The notes beneath the pieces were generated by a model. It ran no database searches. It worked only from the letters and a program-made list of their open reading frames with translations, and was not told the DNA's origin. Below are positions 1-10,601 of a DNA stretch of 61,542 bases, one piece after another. Position numbers and translations under genes: made by a program. Each line of letters starts with the position of its first letter. Position 1 is the first letter of the stretch. Origin of the DNA: STC-113 sp964618565 (GTDB lineage Bacteria > Patescibacteriota > Gracilibacteria > BD1-5 > UBA2023); NCBI GenBank assembly GCA_964618565.1, contig CAZUBA010000006.1, forward strand, positions 1 through 61,542. The letters run 5' to 3'.

Positions 1-161
1 TTGCTTAGGTCAGTTTTTCTTTTTGAGTCTCTAGCAGAAGCTGATTGAGAAGAAAAAGATAAGAATGCTATAGTTGCTAGGATTGCTAAAATAACTATAA
101 CGACGATTAGCTCGACAAGGGTAAAACCTTTAGTCGAAACAGAGTTGTTTCTCATTTTCAT
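1..161 (-). CDS. Type IV major prepilin, N-terminal part (runs off the window)
   Basis: The first 53 residues of a prepilin are visible; the rest lies beyond the left edge. A short basic leader (MKMRNNSVSTK) is followed by the prepilin peptidase site and hydrophobic helix GFTLVELIVVIVILAILATI, with Glu at mature position 5 and a long hydrophobic stretch, as in type IV pilins. The visible helix is nearly identical in protein and DNA to the complete pilin at 647-1438, so the two are a recent tandem duplication. No in-frame UGA occurs in this part. The start was taken at the upstream of two ATGs; the second, at 155, is possible. Confidence 0.9.
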   Translation of the reverse strand, partial: MKMRNNSVSTKGFTLVELIVVIVILAILATIAFLSFSSQSASARDSKRKTDLS

Positions 162-223
162 AATAATAAAAATAAAAAAATAAAGTTGTAGACGATTTTG
201 ATGGTTATACGTCTAACAAAAAT

Positions 224-252
224 ATTTAAACACAAAATTATTATTATGTCAA
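224..252 (-). promoter_or_regulatory. Sigma70-type promoter of the partial pilin
   Basis: On the minus strand TTGACA (247-252) is followed after about 17 bases by TTAAAT (224-229). The same block, with TTGACATAAT followed by an ATTTTGTG-like stretch, sits at the same place in front of the second pilin, so the promoter was duplicated with the gene. The distance to the start codon is about 60 bases. Confidence 0.6.
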
Positions 253-366
253 ATAATTTAAAGTAGATTTAAACATTTTATAATTTGAAATTGAAAACGA
301 CGATTAATCATGCCGACAATATCAATAAAATTTAAGAAAATCTTTTCCATTTTCGAGCCCCACTAC

Positions 367-480
367 TGTCATTTCGAGTGTCAGAGAGAAATCCTTTAAT
401 GCTTCATCATTTGCCTTAATCAAATCTGAATCAATCGGTAATGGATTTCACCATTCGCTACCCCCTCATTCGAAATGACA
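367..480. repeat. Imperfect inverted repeat, MITE-like, in the gap between the pilins
   Basis: The 485-base gap at 162-646 holds no gene. Its core is bounded by GTCATTTCGA at 368-377 and TCGAAATGAC at 470-479 in inverted orientation, with further matched pieces inside (AGAGAAATCC against GGATTTC). Short palindromic elements starting with GTCATTTCGA are common insertions in bacterial intergenic DNA. The stretch at 481-560 is GC-richer than its surroundings and looks like further repeat debris. Confidence 0.5.
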
Positions 481-578
481 AATTCACTCCCATCCCTACT
501 TCGTGGATAAGGTGAATGGCGAAGCCAGAGAAAATGCCCTGGGGTAGAGGGGTTGGGGGGTGATTCCACCATTAATCA

Positions 579-611
579 AATAACCCCCTCATCTCTGAGG
601 GGGTTATGATT
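579..611 (-). terminator. Rho-independent terminator after the complete pilin
   Basis: A strong hairpin (ATAACCCCCTCA, loop TCTC, TGAGGGGGTTAT) lies 35-65 bases past the pilin stop on the minus strand and is followed by TTTGATTAAT. The U tract is short, but no other gene here could use it. Confidence 0.6.
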
Positions 612-646
612 TTTAAACTAAGTATGAAAAAATACTCAGGTTGTTA

Positions 647-1438
647 TTAGTAAGGAGTAGTACCACCACCAACTTTAACAGCTAGTCCTTCAACACCCTT
701 TACTAGACCATCAAGCTCATCTTGTTTAAGAGTGAATGATTTTACAGTAGTAGATAGAGAACCTCCAGTACATCCAGAAAGTTTGATTTTTGCCATATCA
801 GCAGAAACTGAATCAACTTTACATGTAGCTGTAGCATCAGTTACATAATCTCCCGTCTTGAATATACCAACATTTGAAGTTAGAGTTACAGTACCTGCAG
901 TTGCAACAGCATCAGAAGTACCAGATGCAGTAGCGGTAATTTTTCTTGCAGAGTAGTTACCTACTAGGAAAGCTCAAGAAGTAGTTGTATTACCATTATC
1001 ATCATTTTCTAGTCTTGATGCTAATTGGAAAGCTCCACCTACAGCAGAAGTTGCCCCCATCTTGTATGAACCCTTAGTTACAGGATCAGCGAAATCAGCA
1101 GAGTTAACACCTAATTGATTAAAATTGATATCACCTGCATCATAAGTAGCAACAGATATACCTGTACCAGCCAAGTAATCGGTAGCACCTACAAATTTAT
1201 TTGCAGCCTTAGTAGATATAAATGAAACTAGAGATGAACCGTTTGCAGCACCGATGTTAACCTTAGATGCGATATTGCTTAGATCAGTTTTTCTTTTTGA
1301 GTCTCTAGCAGAAGCTGATTGAGAAGAAAAAGATAAGAAAGCAATAGTAGCTAGGATAGCTAAGATAACGATTACTACGATCAGTTCTACAAGTGTAAAA
1401 CCTTTTTGCGAAGAAACAGTGTATTTTTTCATATTCAT
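647..1438 (-). CDS. Type IV major prepilin (263 aa)
   Basis: Complete pilin subunit. The leader MNMKKYTVSSQK ends at the peptidase site, then GFTLVELIVVIVILAILATI forms the conserved N-terminal helix with Glu5, and a polar Ala/Thr/Gly-rich globular domain of about 220 residues follows. Two cysteines near the C-terminus (around residues 206 and 223) could form the D-region disulfide. It would be extruded through the PilB/PilC machine encoded just downstream on the other strand. About 27 glycines are coded, but only one by UGA (974-976), unlike neighbouring genes where UGA is the main glycine codon. Stop is TAA. Family assignment is firm; major-subunit status is inferred from duplication and codon choice. 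Confidence 0.93.
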
Positions 1439-1511
1439 ATATAGAAAAAATTATAAAAATAAATAAATGCCCAAGCAGGTGTTTAATGGTTAACCCACTG
1501 AAGACGAAATT

Positions 1512-1540
1512 ATTAAAGCACAAAACATTAATTATGTCAA
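1512..1540 (-). promoter_or_regulatory. Sigma70-type promoter of the complete pilin
   Basis: Minus-strand TTGACA (1535-1540), 17-base spacer, TTTAAT (1512-1517). It lies about 75 bases before the pilin start and matches the block in front of the first pilin. The rest of the 1439-1825 gap holds only this promoter, the divergent one at 1728-1756 and AT-rich sequence with no gene. Confidence 0.7.
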
Positions 1541-1727
1541 ATAAATTAATGACTTTTTTGTTTTGAGCTTCTGCATAGTAAATAAAAACCTATATTAATC
1601 AAATCCCCTATTCATTTTGAATATACGCTGATATTTATCTTTCTCGATTACTAGCCATTTTGATTTTAAATAATTAAAATCACAAAATAAAATGGCAATT
1701 TAGCAATGCCAATATTCATTATATATA

Positions 1728-1756
1728 TTGCTTTTAAAAAAAAAGTGTGCTATAAT
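1728..1756 (+). promoter_or_regulatory. Promoter of the pilB-pilC-pilT operon
   Basis: TTGCTT (1728-1733), 17-base spacer, perfect TATAAT (1751-1756) with a TG dinucleotide one base before it (extended -10). It sits about 70 bases before pilB and faces away from the pilin promoter. Confidence 0.75.
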
Positions 1757-1825
1757 CTTTAAATAAATAAGCAGACGCTCTATTGTATGCTGCGTACTAC
1801 CTAAATATAACCTATAGATACTTAT

Positions 1826-3064
1826 ATGTTTGAACAAAAAACGAAAAATAAAGAGGACTTCATGGCAATGGAAACCACTACTGATCTTGGTGATATTGTT
1901 TCGTATACTAATGAGCTTATAAATCTGGCGGTCAATATGAGAGCTTCTGATATTCACATAGAGCCAAACAGGACATTCATCTCTATCAGGTTCCGTGAAA
2001 GTGGAGATTTCATATATATAGATAAGATCTCAAATGACGAATATACCAAGCTTCTTGCCAGGATCAAAATATTGGCTAGCCTTAGGATAGATGAGAAATT
2101 CAGGCCGCAAGACTGAAAGATAGGCTATACCATGGATTTAACATGAGAAATGATCGATATACGTGTCAGCCTATTACCTATCGTCGATTGAGAAAAGGTT
2201 GTTATGCGTATCTTAAGGCAAGATATGTCGCTGCTTAATCTTGATAAGCTTGAATTCCTAGACATCAACCTTCAAAAAATCAAAGAAACCTTAAAGAGCC
2301 GATATTGAATGATACTTGTTGCTTGACCTACGGGTTCAGGTAAATCAACTACCCTGTTCTCTGTGCTGAAGCATTTCAATCCTCTTGAACTTAATATTTC
2401 GACATTAGAAGATCCGGTTGAGTATAATATTCCTTTTATAAATCAAACGCAAGTCAGACCGGATATAGGATTTGATTTCGCATGAGGATTACGCACTCTG
2501 GTCCGTCAGGATCCAGATATAATAATGGTATGAGAAATACGTGATAAGGAGACGGCCATGCTAGCGATTGAAGCGGCCTTAACTTGACATCTTGTACTTT
2601 CTACCATACATACCAATTCAGCTGCAGGTACTATTCAAAGGCTTATTAATATGGGCGTAGAGCCATTTCTGATAACCTCTGCCCTCAAACTTGTCATTTC
2701 GCAAAGATTGATAAAAAGGATGTGCAAGAAGTGCGGAAAACCTTATAAAATTACTGAAAAAGCCTTGACTGATAAGCTTGATACTTTTCTTGATTGAATC
2801 ATTCCAGATAAGACTGAGACGGTGGATTTTTATAAATGAGAATGATGCGAGGAGTGCACCTTCACTTGACATAAGGGAAGGATGTGAGTCCATGAAGTAC
2901 TAGTAGTTAATGAAAAGCTTGATGATCTTATTTTAAATAAATCATCTGCAAACGAGCTAGAAAAGAGGGCTAAAGATCTAGGCATGATTACAATTATGCA
3001 AGACTCAATCCTTAAGGCCGCAACTGGTAAGACATCTATAGAAGAGGCGCTTAAACTCATATAA
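1826..3064 (+). CDS. pilB: Type IV pilus extension ATPase PilB, short form (412 aa)
   Basis: Cytoplasmic hexameric ATPase that powers pilus assembly. It has an N2-like region (residues 20-100), Walker A GPTGSGKST at about 167-175 whose first Gly is UGA, the Asp-box TLEDPVEY, Walker B PDIIMVGEIRD and the His box TGHLVLSTIHT. Two CxxC pairs (about 300/303 and 341/344) form the zinc finger typical of PilB/GspE and absent from PilT. At 412 residues it is about 150 shorter than usual PilB; the N-terminal MshEN/GspE-N domain, which binds c-di-GMP in some relatives, is missing. The ATG at 1826 was chosen; one at 1862 is possible. First gene of a four-gene operon. Confidence 0.93.
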
Positions 3065-3080
3065 TTTTAAATAAAGGAGA

Positions 3081-5051
3081 ATGTTCGGAGATTTTTTAAA
3101 TCTGTTTAAAAATAAGACTCAAGAATCCGAACTTATCAATGATTTTGATAAGGCTCTTTATTTTATTCGGACTTGTGAAAAAGCCGAAGATTATAAGATG
3201 GCCATTATGGCGACAAGAGAGCTTATACTCAAACATAAATCATGAATCAATTATTACGAAGAAAGCCTTAAGAAGCTCTATTCGCTTGAAGCTTCGAATA
3301 TTGAAGCAGTTTCAAATGAAGCAAAAGATAAGATAGTCAAAATCAAGGATTGACTTGATATGCTATACAAAAGGCTTACAAAATTAGACGGACGCCTGAT
3401 TGAAATAGAGAAGATTAAGCAGAAAGTTGATGAGAAATTAAAAATAAAAGTAGAAAATGAGAAGATAAAATTCAGAGTAAAGGAGATTAAAGAATCCATA
3501 TCCAGAAAAGATTATTCAAAATCCCTTCAACTGGGGAAGAAATTCGTATTTGATTTCCAATGAAATAAAGAAGCCCTTAATCTTCTCCAAAAGATTCAAA
3601 GAATCCATGACAAGGATAAATCAACAAAAGAAAAGGAGAAGATCAAGAAGGATAGGATCTCAAAGACCCTTCAGGAAGCCTGAATCACCAATGTATCAGT
3701 TGAAGAGAAATCAAAAACTTGGCTATTTTGGGAAAATCTGAAACTTGAAGTCAAAGAAATGAAAAGAAAATGACTTGAAAGAACTGAGTATATCAAAAGG
3801 ATGAAGACTCTTAATTCATTAGAAATGCTGCTTGCAAAAACTTGAAGCATTAATAATATCTCCAATCTTGATATGGAAAACATGGAGAAGGATTGAGTTT
3901 TTTCAGTTATACATTCATGAGTGGAAAAAGATATCTGAGATTTCGATACTTATTGATTTGATTTCTTCTGAAAGATAATCTGAAAAGATAAGATAATATG
4001 AGATACATTCGGACACTACAAAACACTGACAAATAAAACCGTTTTCTACTTCTGAGATGCAACAGGCCACTGAATCCAGGCCTGATTCACAGTTGCCATT
4101 CTTTCTAAGATATTTTTTGAATTCACAAAAAACTATAAACAGCTTCAAGATCTGGTATTCCAATCAAATAATTCCTTGAAGGAAAAAATAAAATGAAAAT
4201 CATTCATCACATGAATCTTCTTTGAATGGGATTATGCAAAAAGCAGCCTCAAAATGGTATGAGCATGACATCCCCCATTATACGTTTACAGAAGAAAAGA
4301 ATGAACGGTTGAAAAGATAATTCCCGGTTGACTTGCACTTTGAGTGCGTAATATCCCAAATCTGGCATCAATTAAGATAAAGGACATTCCTCTAGAAAAT
4401 GGGGATGTCATATTCGGTTATACCGATTGAATAGTTGAGACCAAAAATGCTGAATGAGTAATGTTTCTTCTCGATAGGGTTGAAAAATCATTCACTAAAC
4501 ATGCCAAATTATTCCTTAATCCGAAAAAGATTTACGAATGAGTACTGGGCGATGTCAATAATTTCAAATGAGCGCTGGAATTCGATGATGATGTATCATT
4601 CTTCATCTTTACAAGAAATACCAATAAGGATCTTATAGCCAATAAGGAGGAGCTTGAGCAGATACTGAAAGAATCCAACTCAAAGAAATCCATTAAAGAG
4701 ATCCAAATCAAAAAGAGGACAAAAGAAGAAATCATGGAAGAACTCAAGAAAGAAAAGCAAGAAAGAGAATTGAAAGTAAGATTGGAAAGACTGGACAGAT
4801 TGGCGAAAATATGAGAATACATAAAACTGAAGCAGGAAGTCCTGATGTATTACCGCGAATGATACGTACATGACAAGATGAAAGTATACCTAGAGAAAGC
4901 CATCGCGAATGAACAGAAAATGATGATTATAAAGATGGAAGAGAAGCTTGAAAGAAAATATAAGACCCTTACAGAGCTTTATAAGAAATGAGAATATGAA
5001 ATCGTAGTTAAGGAAGCCATGGATGTAATTTTTAAAAACTGAAAAATCTAA
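3081..5051 (+). CDS. SpoIIE/RsbU-type PP2C phosphatase with flanking coiled coils (656 aa)
   Basis: Probable Mn/Mg-dependent serine/threonine phosphatase. Residues 1-260 are charged and helical (coiled coil). Residues about 270-510 carry the PPM/SpoIIE signature: FFGKIIGKDKIIGDTFGHY, then YFGDATGHGIQAGF with a metal-binding Asp near 326, GAGHPPLYVY, GYTDGIVE and the terminal metal site DDVSFFIF near 504. Most motif glycines are UGA. Residues 520-656 form a second Lys/Glu-rich coiled coil. No membrane segment. AAAGGAGA lies just before the ATG. It sits 16 bases after pilB and 1 base before pilC, so it is co-transcribed with pilus genes. Relatives act on STAS or anti-sigma partners; the substrate here is unknown. 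Confidence 0.85.
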
Positions 5052-5052
5052 A

Positions 5053-6273
5053 ATGTTCTGAAAAAGAAAATTTTTGGACATAAACTGAAACTTTGATTCT
5101 GCACCATTCATGCAGATTCTTCAGGATTCCCGACACTGTATAAAAACAGGAAAGAAGCCATCAATGAAGATAAAAAGAGAAATCAACAGCATAATCATCT
5201 GATGAATAGCCTGAAAAGAGATTTGGCAATTCATCAATAAATTATGAAGTTTCTTGACGAGCTGAATCGACCTTAAGACATCTTTTTGAATCCTCACAAA
5301 ACAAGTCAAGAATCCTAAGCTTAAGCAAATAGTAAATGAAATCAGATGAAATCTGAACCATTGATTATCCATTTCCGATACCCTTAAGCAATATGCTAAA
5401 TATTTCGATCCCCTTATAATTTCGCTTATTGAGGTTTGAGAAAAAACGTGAAATCTTCCTAGAGTTCTTTTGGAGCTGGATAAGAAGCTTCTTGATAGCA
5501 TTGAGCTTAAGTCAAAGATTAAATGAGCCCTGATATATCCTGTTATTCTGATATTCATAACTTTGATGATGGTCATCTTCATGTTGACATTCATATTGCC
5601 AAAAATCACTTCAGCATTTACGAAGACGTGAGTAGAGATGCCTCCTCTTACAATGTTCATGATTCATATTTCTGATTTTTTCCTAAATCATTATATTTTG
5701 ATAATTGTCTGACTGATAGTGTTTTTCTTTTCTTTTCTGGCATTCAAAAGTACGCACACAGGTAAATTGGTGCTGTGATCGATTATGCTCAGGATCCCTG
5801 TATTCTGATTCATAGCAAGGCAATGAAATGTCATCCTTTTCATCAATTCTCTTAGTTTGTTGCTGGATTCATGAGTATTGGTACTTGAGGCACTTGAGAC
5901 TACCGCCAATGTTGTCTGAAACATTCATTACAAAAAAGATATAATAAGGGTTAAAAATGAAGTGGAAACATGAATCAAGCTATCAAATGCGATGTGACTC
6001 AATGTGAGCTGACAAGATATAATATTCAAAAATGATTATTTTCCTGAGGACCTCGTGCATATGATAAGCATCTGAGAAGAGACGGGTACGATAGGAAGAT
6101 CGGTTGAGAAAGTGTGAATAAACTATTCAAAAGAACTGAAAAGATATATCTCCAATCTGATGACCATGCTTGAGCCATTTATAATCGTATTTGTATGAGC
6201 GTTGGTTTGAACGATAATAGTTGCCATTATGTTGCCGCTTTTCAACTTGACGAAAGTCGCTTGAAAAATGTAA
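5053..6273 (+). CDS. pilC: Type IV pilus platform protein PilC (406 aa)
   Basis: Inner-membrane platform protein of the GspF/PilC family that couples ATPase rotation to pilin insertion. Two tandem GspF domains are recognisable. Each has a helical cytoplasmic half followed by membrane segments, for example KGALIYPVILIFITLMMVIF in the first and the C-terminal EPFIIVFVGALVGTIIVAIM. Length is normal for PilC. Glycine is coded almost only by UGA (more than 25 codons), so the standard code would leave only fragments. Start ATG is one base after the preceding stop, implying translational coupling. Confidence 0.93.
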
Positions 6274-6307
6274 TGATAAAAAATAAATATTCTTAAAATT
6301 TTGAAAT

Positions 6308-7396
6308 ATGCTTGAAAATGTAATTAGGCCGATCCATTCGATGAGAGATAGTCTGCTTCGCGTAATGATAGACAACAAAGGTTCTGACTTCTATTACACT
6401 GTCGGAACTTATCCTTGAATAAAGGTATCTTGAGAGATAGTGATGATTGATCAATGAATCGAAAAGATAACCGCGGAGGATGCGAAGCAAATGGCTGAAT
6501 CCATAATAACCCAAGAACAGTACGATAAGCTTGTTAAGAGTCAAAATCTCGATTTCTCATTTGAATTCCAGGGTTCGCGCTTCAGATGAAATGTTTCATT
6601 CCAGATGTCGCACTATATGGTGGTGTTGCGTTTATTGTCAGATAAGATTCCGATGCTTTCAGACCTTAATCTGCCTTTCATTTACAGCGACGTTACAAAA
6701 TTGTGACAATGATTGGTACTCGTGACATGACCTACCGGTTCAGGTAAATCAACTACATTGGCAGCAATGATAAATGAAATAAATATAAATTATGCGAAAC
6801 ATATAATTACCATTGAGGATCCTATAGAATATGTGCATCCTCATAAAAAAAGCATTGTTGAGCAAAAAGAAATCGGAAAAGATGTTCCAAATTACAATAT
6901 TGCCCTTATCTGAGCGATGCGTCAGAATCCTCAAGTGATATTGTTCTGAGAGATGCGTAATACTGAAGAGATTGAAATGGCTCTCACGCTTGCCGAAACA
7001 TGACATCTTGTGTTTTCGACTCTTCATACAAGAAGCGCCTATCAGACCGTTTCTCGTATAATTGACTCCTTCCCTGCCTGACAACAGAATCAAGTCCGGC
7101 TTCAATTAGCTGATACCTTGGCATGAGTATTCTCACAGAGACTGCTTAAGAAAGCTGATTGAACAGGTATTAAGATGGTCAAGGAGATCCTCATCAAGAA
7201 TACGGCAGTTTCAAATCTTATACGTGAAAATGAGCTGCACCAGCTTCCTTCTGTCATGCAGACATCTTGAAGGGAATGAATGCAGATGCTTGAGCAAGAC
7301 TTGCTGCAATTCATAAATGAATGAGACATATCTCTTGAAGAATGATTGAAATATGCCAATAATCCGAAATTCCTAAAAGATAATGTAAGAATCTAA
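6308..7396 (+). CDS. pilT: Type IV pilus retraction ATPase PilT (362 aa)
   Basis: Retraction motor of the pilus. It has Walker A GPTGSGKST near residues 141-149 (first Gly = UGA), Asp box TIEDPIEYVH, Walker B QVILFGEMRN, the His box TGHLVFSTLHT and the PilT-type C-terminus (LADTLAGVFSQRLLKK). There is no zinc finger, which separates it from PilB. Length matches the family. Last gene of the operon, 34 bases after pilC and directly before a strong terminator. A second PilT is encoded at 18100-19158. Confidence 0.93.
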
Positions 7397-7430
7397 AAAA
7401 ATCCCAGAGACCAGTCTCTGGGATTTTTTC
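7397..7430. terminator. Bidirectional terminator between pilT and the convergent membrane-protein gene
   Basis: AATCCCAGAGAC, loop, GTCTCTGGGATT flanked by A6-7 and T6 runs. It serves pilT on the plus strand and the gene ending at 7441 on the minus strand. Confidence 0.9.
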
Positions 7431-7440
7431 ATTTTTGATT

Positions 7441-8223
7441 TTAGAAGAAAAAATAATTCATTCAATATAGCGCAACTAATAAAGAGAAGGATATAATTGT
7501 GTAAATTAGCTTCTTATACCCGACATTCAAACTTAATAGATAAATGCAAAGGAAATCTTTGTGAGTGATTTTCCTATCTCAGGATATCTCATTTATTATT
7601 GAAACCGGAATCATCATAATGAATAAAATCAGATTGCTCAATGAGGCCACTAAGAAAAATCTTGCAGTAAGATCCCTGTCTTGAATTAATGTTTGGATTA
7701 TAAAAACAGACAAAACAAAATAAATAAGATATTTGATTATTTTACCGTACATTATTCTGCCGACAAGAGACATATGGCTTATCTCTATCTCATTTTTGAC
7801 TATCTCCACAAAATCAGTTCTTGCAGGCTTTGGCACTTCATCCCATCAGCTTGCCATATTCCAGATTTCCTTTATCCTTTCTTTTCTTTTGTTTATGACT
7901 ATCAGAAAAAAAGTTCATATTATTACCAGATAGAAGAAAAAATAAATCAAGAAGGGGATATTTACATATTTTAAAAAAACATTTAATATCAGAAAAGCGA
8001 CTAGACATGCAAAAACAAAATAAATAGCAAGCTGATCAAGCGTAAAATATCTTGTTATCTCATCGTTTTTATGCCTTGATACTTTTTGAAGATTCGATAT
8101 TACCTCTTTTTGTATTTCTTCATCAAGCATCATGAAGCCGGGGTCTCGTTTTAGATTGGCTATTTCTATGGCTATGAATTCACCTTTTTTTGTAATTTTT
8201 CAGGTTGTTTGGATTTTACTCAT
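7441..8223 (-). CDS. Multi-pass membrane protein of unknown function (260 aa)
   Basis: No family recognised. Residues 1-60 are hydrophilic (MSKIQTTGKITKKGEF start). Two hydrophobic segments follow near 65-105, including LAIYFVFACLVAFLILNVF and PFLIYFFFYLVIIG. A short cytoplasmic loop and an amphipathic stretch come next, then further segments near 165-215 and at the C-terminus (IISFSLLVALYGMNYFFF). The fold looks like a four- to five-helix integral membrane protein. It lies downstream of the minor-pilin cluster on the same strand, after a 180-base gap at 8224-8403 without recognisable features, so a link to pilus function is possible but unproven. Confidence 0.75.
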
Positions 8224-8403
8224 TTTAAAATAATATCATGATTATAGCTTTAAAAATACGAACTGAACATCCAGGATATATTCTATACTATAATGAAAGG
8301 ATTCTCAAATTTTTTTATTATTTAATCTTAGGCGACTTTTAAATATTTTTCACTTAATAATGCCTCACTGCTATGAAAAAGGAATCGATTTTTTGAAGTT
8401 AAA

Positions 8404-9942
8404 TTAATTGCAAATATATAGATATCAGCTTACTCAGTCGTCTCAAATTATATTTCAATCTGAACATTTTAGTCATCAAGAATAATTTCTGACAGCAGTT
8501 TCATATAATATCTCTCAAGAATATATTGCAGTTCAATCGCTTACTACGCTGAATAAAGGGTAGATTAGAGGATTCACATTTTGGAAAGTATTTCATGAGT
8601 ATCCGGCGGAGCTGTGATCACAGGAGTACGTTGCATTAGTTAGAGTACAAGGGCATTGATGTAAGTTGCACGCTTGAGTGTCTCATGGATAGGTTCAACA
8701 ATAAGAATCATCAACTATGGCTCAATCATTTCTTTGACAAGTTACAGTCCTTGTTTGAGTTCAATCTCAGCAAGTAGTACTGCACGATGACCAGCTTCAG
8801 ATATTCCAAGTATAGATATATCATTGAATGCATGCCTGATTTTCGTATGCTCAATCAAGATACCCATCAGTACATGTTCTTGTCTCGCCTTGGCACAAAG
8901 TAGGATAGATAGGATTGGCCAAGCTATATGCCGATATAGTTCAAGAATGCTCTATTGTTGATCACCAGGGTAATAAACACGCTAGAGTCTTTAATGTTCT
9001 TTGTCAGAAAAATAGCTCCTGTCATTTGTAATATGCTTTTCAAGGCGATATTTCATAATATGGGAAAATCGCTTTCATCTCTTCCTTTGAATCATCTATA
9101 GGATAAATATAAACCTGTTTTCCGGAACTTGTTCACTCTAACTCATACGAAAGCATTCCTCCAGATGAATTAGTGACATTCACGGCATAATCAAAATTTG
9201 CAAAATCAAATGAATAAGGCGTTCAAGTAGAAGAAAAATTTCAATCATCGAGCAATATTCATGTATTGTCAGTTATCACTCAGGAGAAACTATCGATAAT
9301 ATCGACCTTTTTTGAGCTATTGAAACTTGCCTTATTGAGCTTATAGGTTTGGATTAGATTTCAAATTGAAGAGAATTTTCATGATAAGATCATTCATGTT
9401 GCGGCACTCATATTTATTACAGATCCGGTATTGTAAGGGTTCTGATCTATAAAATCCGATATATTATCATTGGCAGCAAAAACAGAGTCGGTAGCATTTG
9501 GGGCAATATATCAGAATGAGGTCCTTCTTGAATAATCATCGTTATCGGTAAGTTTTGAATCCGAAGACAATACTCAAGTCATATATCATCAAGCGTAGCT
9601 TCATTTGTAGTCATCATTGTCGCAGACATCGCTAATTCAATCAGCTCACGCTTCCCAGGTTCATGTGCAGACAGGAGCGGCTCAAACGTAACTTTTTATT
9701 ATTCATCAAGAACATGAGAGGATATCCTCTGCAGATCATCATGAATTTGTATTCTGAATCATTTTAGCGATTACCCTCATCTTATTATCCGCAAAAATAT
9801 CATACTGCTTATTCATTTTGTCGACTCCTTTCTGATCCTGATTCACTTCAATAAGATTTCACATGGCAAAAGCCATCATGGAAACAGCAATTGTAATCAT
9901 CATCACGTAAAGCAATATATATCAATTTTGATTTTTTTTCAT
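8404..9942 (-). CDS. Pilin-like surface protein with C-terminal thrombospondin type 1 repeat (512 aa)
   Basis: The N-terminus NGYILLYVMMITIAVSMMAF is a pilin-like or signal-anchor helix. Residues 40-320 form an unassigned Gly/Ser/Asn-rich extracellular domain. Residues about 322-376 carry a Cys-framed motif with LPWG, ISAYS and GETRTCTDG, of a type I recall from other CPR secreted proteins. Residues about 379-430 match a thrombospondin type 1 repeat: W-x4-W-SSC-STTC-GDG-TQTRTVTC then three more Cys (SYC, QAC, HQC), giving six in all. A Ser/Gly-rich tail follows. The gene starts 3 bases after a minor prepilin and likely encodes a pilus tip or surface adhesin. TSP1 assignment rests on Trp/Cys/Arg spacing read by eye. 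Confidence 0.85.
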
Positions 9943-9944
9943 GT

Positions 9945-10601
9945 TTATTTGACTACAGAAATACGAAATGCGAAAAATGTATCGCTCTTATCCATGACCT
10001 CGCTATAGCTCCTATTGAAAAAGGGGCTATAATATTCAGGCGTCACAGTGATATCCAATTTTCACGAAGATCAAACATTTAAAAAATAATATCACAGCTT
10101 GAATAATTTCACATCTGAATATCGGGATATATTTGAAGTATCAAGATTATCTAAAAAACCTCAAAAATCATCCTTTGCCTCATTCACTCAATCAGAATCA
10201 AGAACATAAATGAACGGAATATAATCAGAATATTTTAGAGAATTTCCATATGCTACTTTTTTATTCTTTTGGTCGTAAGCTCATATTATAAACCCTCAGG
10301 TTTGTCAGGAATTCGTAAAAGCCGCAGCGCTGAATCAATACTTATCTCATTTTAAAATTCATCATGTTAAAGCTAAAAATTCAGTATTTGCATTTTTTTG
10401 ACTCAAGAAATCATTCTTGAATTGCAATGCTTTTTCATAAGATTTATTGGCATATTGTGAAACCAAAAAATTGCCAGACATATATAAGAATATAAAAGAA
10501 AGCCCTCATATGACTATAGTCGTGATGACCATAGTTATTATCATCTCAATCAACGTGAATCCGGATTTTCTTCTTTTATCTGATAACATAATTTTTTTCA
10601 T
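9945..10601 (-). CDS. Minor prepilin (218 aa)
   Basis: Leader MKKIMLSDKRRKS, then GFTLIEMIITMVITTIVIGG, a standard prepilin processing site (Gly-Phe, Glu5) and hydrophobic helix. The remaining 180 residues are a hydrophilic domain with many UGA-coded glycines. It overlaps the upstream prepilin gene by 26 bases in another frame and ends 3 bases before the TSP1 protein gene, so the three are surely one transcript. Such minor pilins prime assembly and form the pilus tip. Confidence 0.88.

Noticed and set aside
1826..7396. Reading the T4P operon as a string of decayed pseudogenes broken by UGA
   Set aside because: Breaks occur only at UGA and fall at conserved glycines; other stops keep full-length frames. 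Reassignment explains all genes at once.
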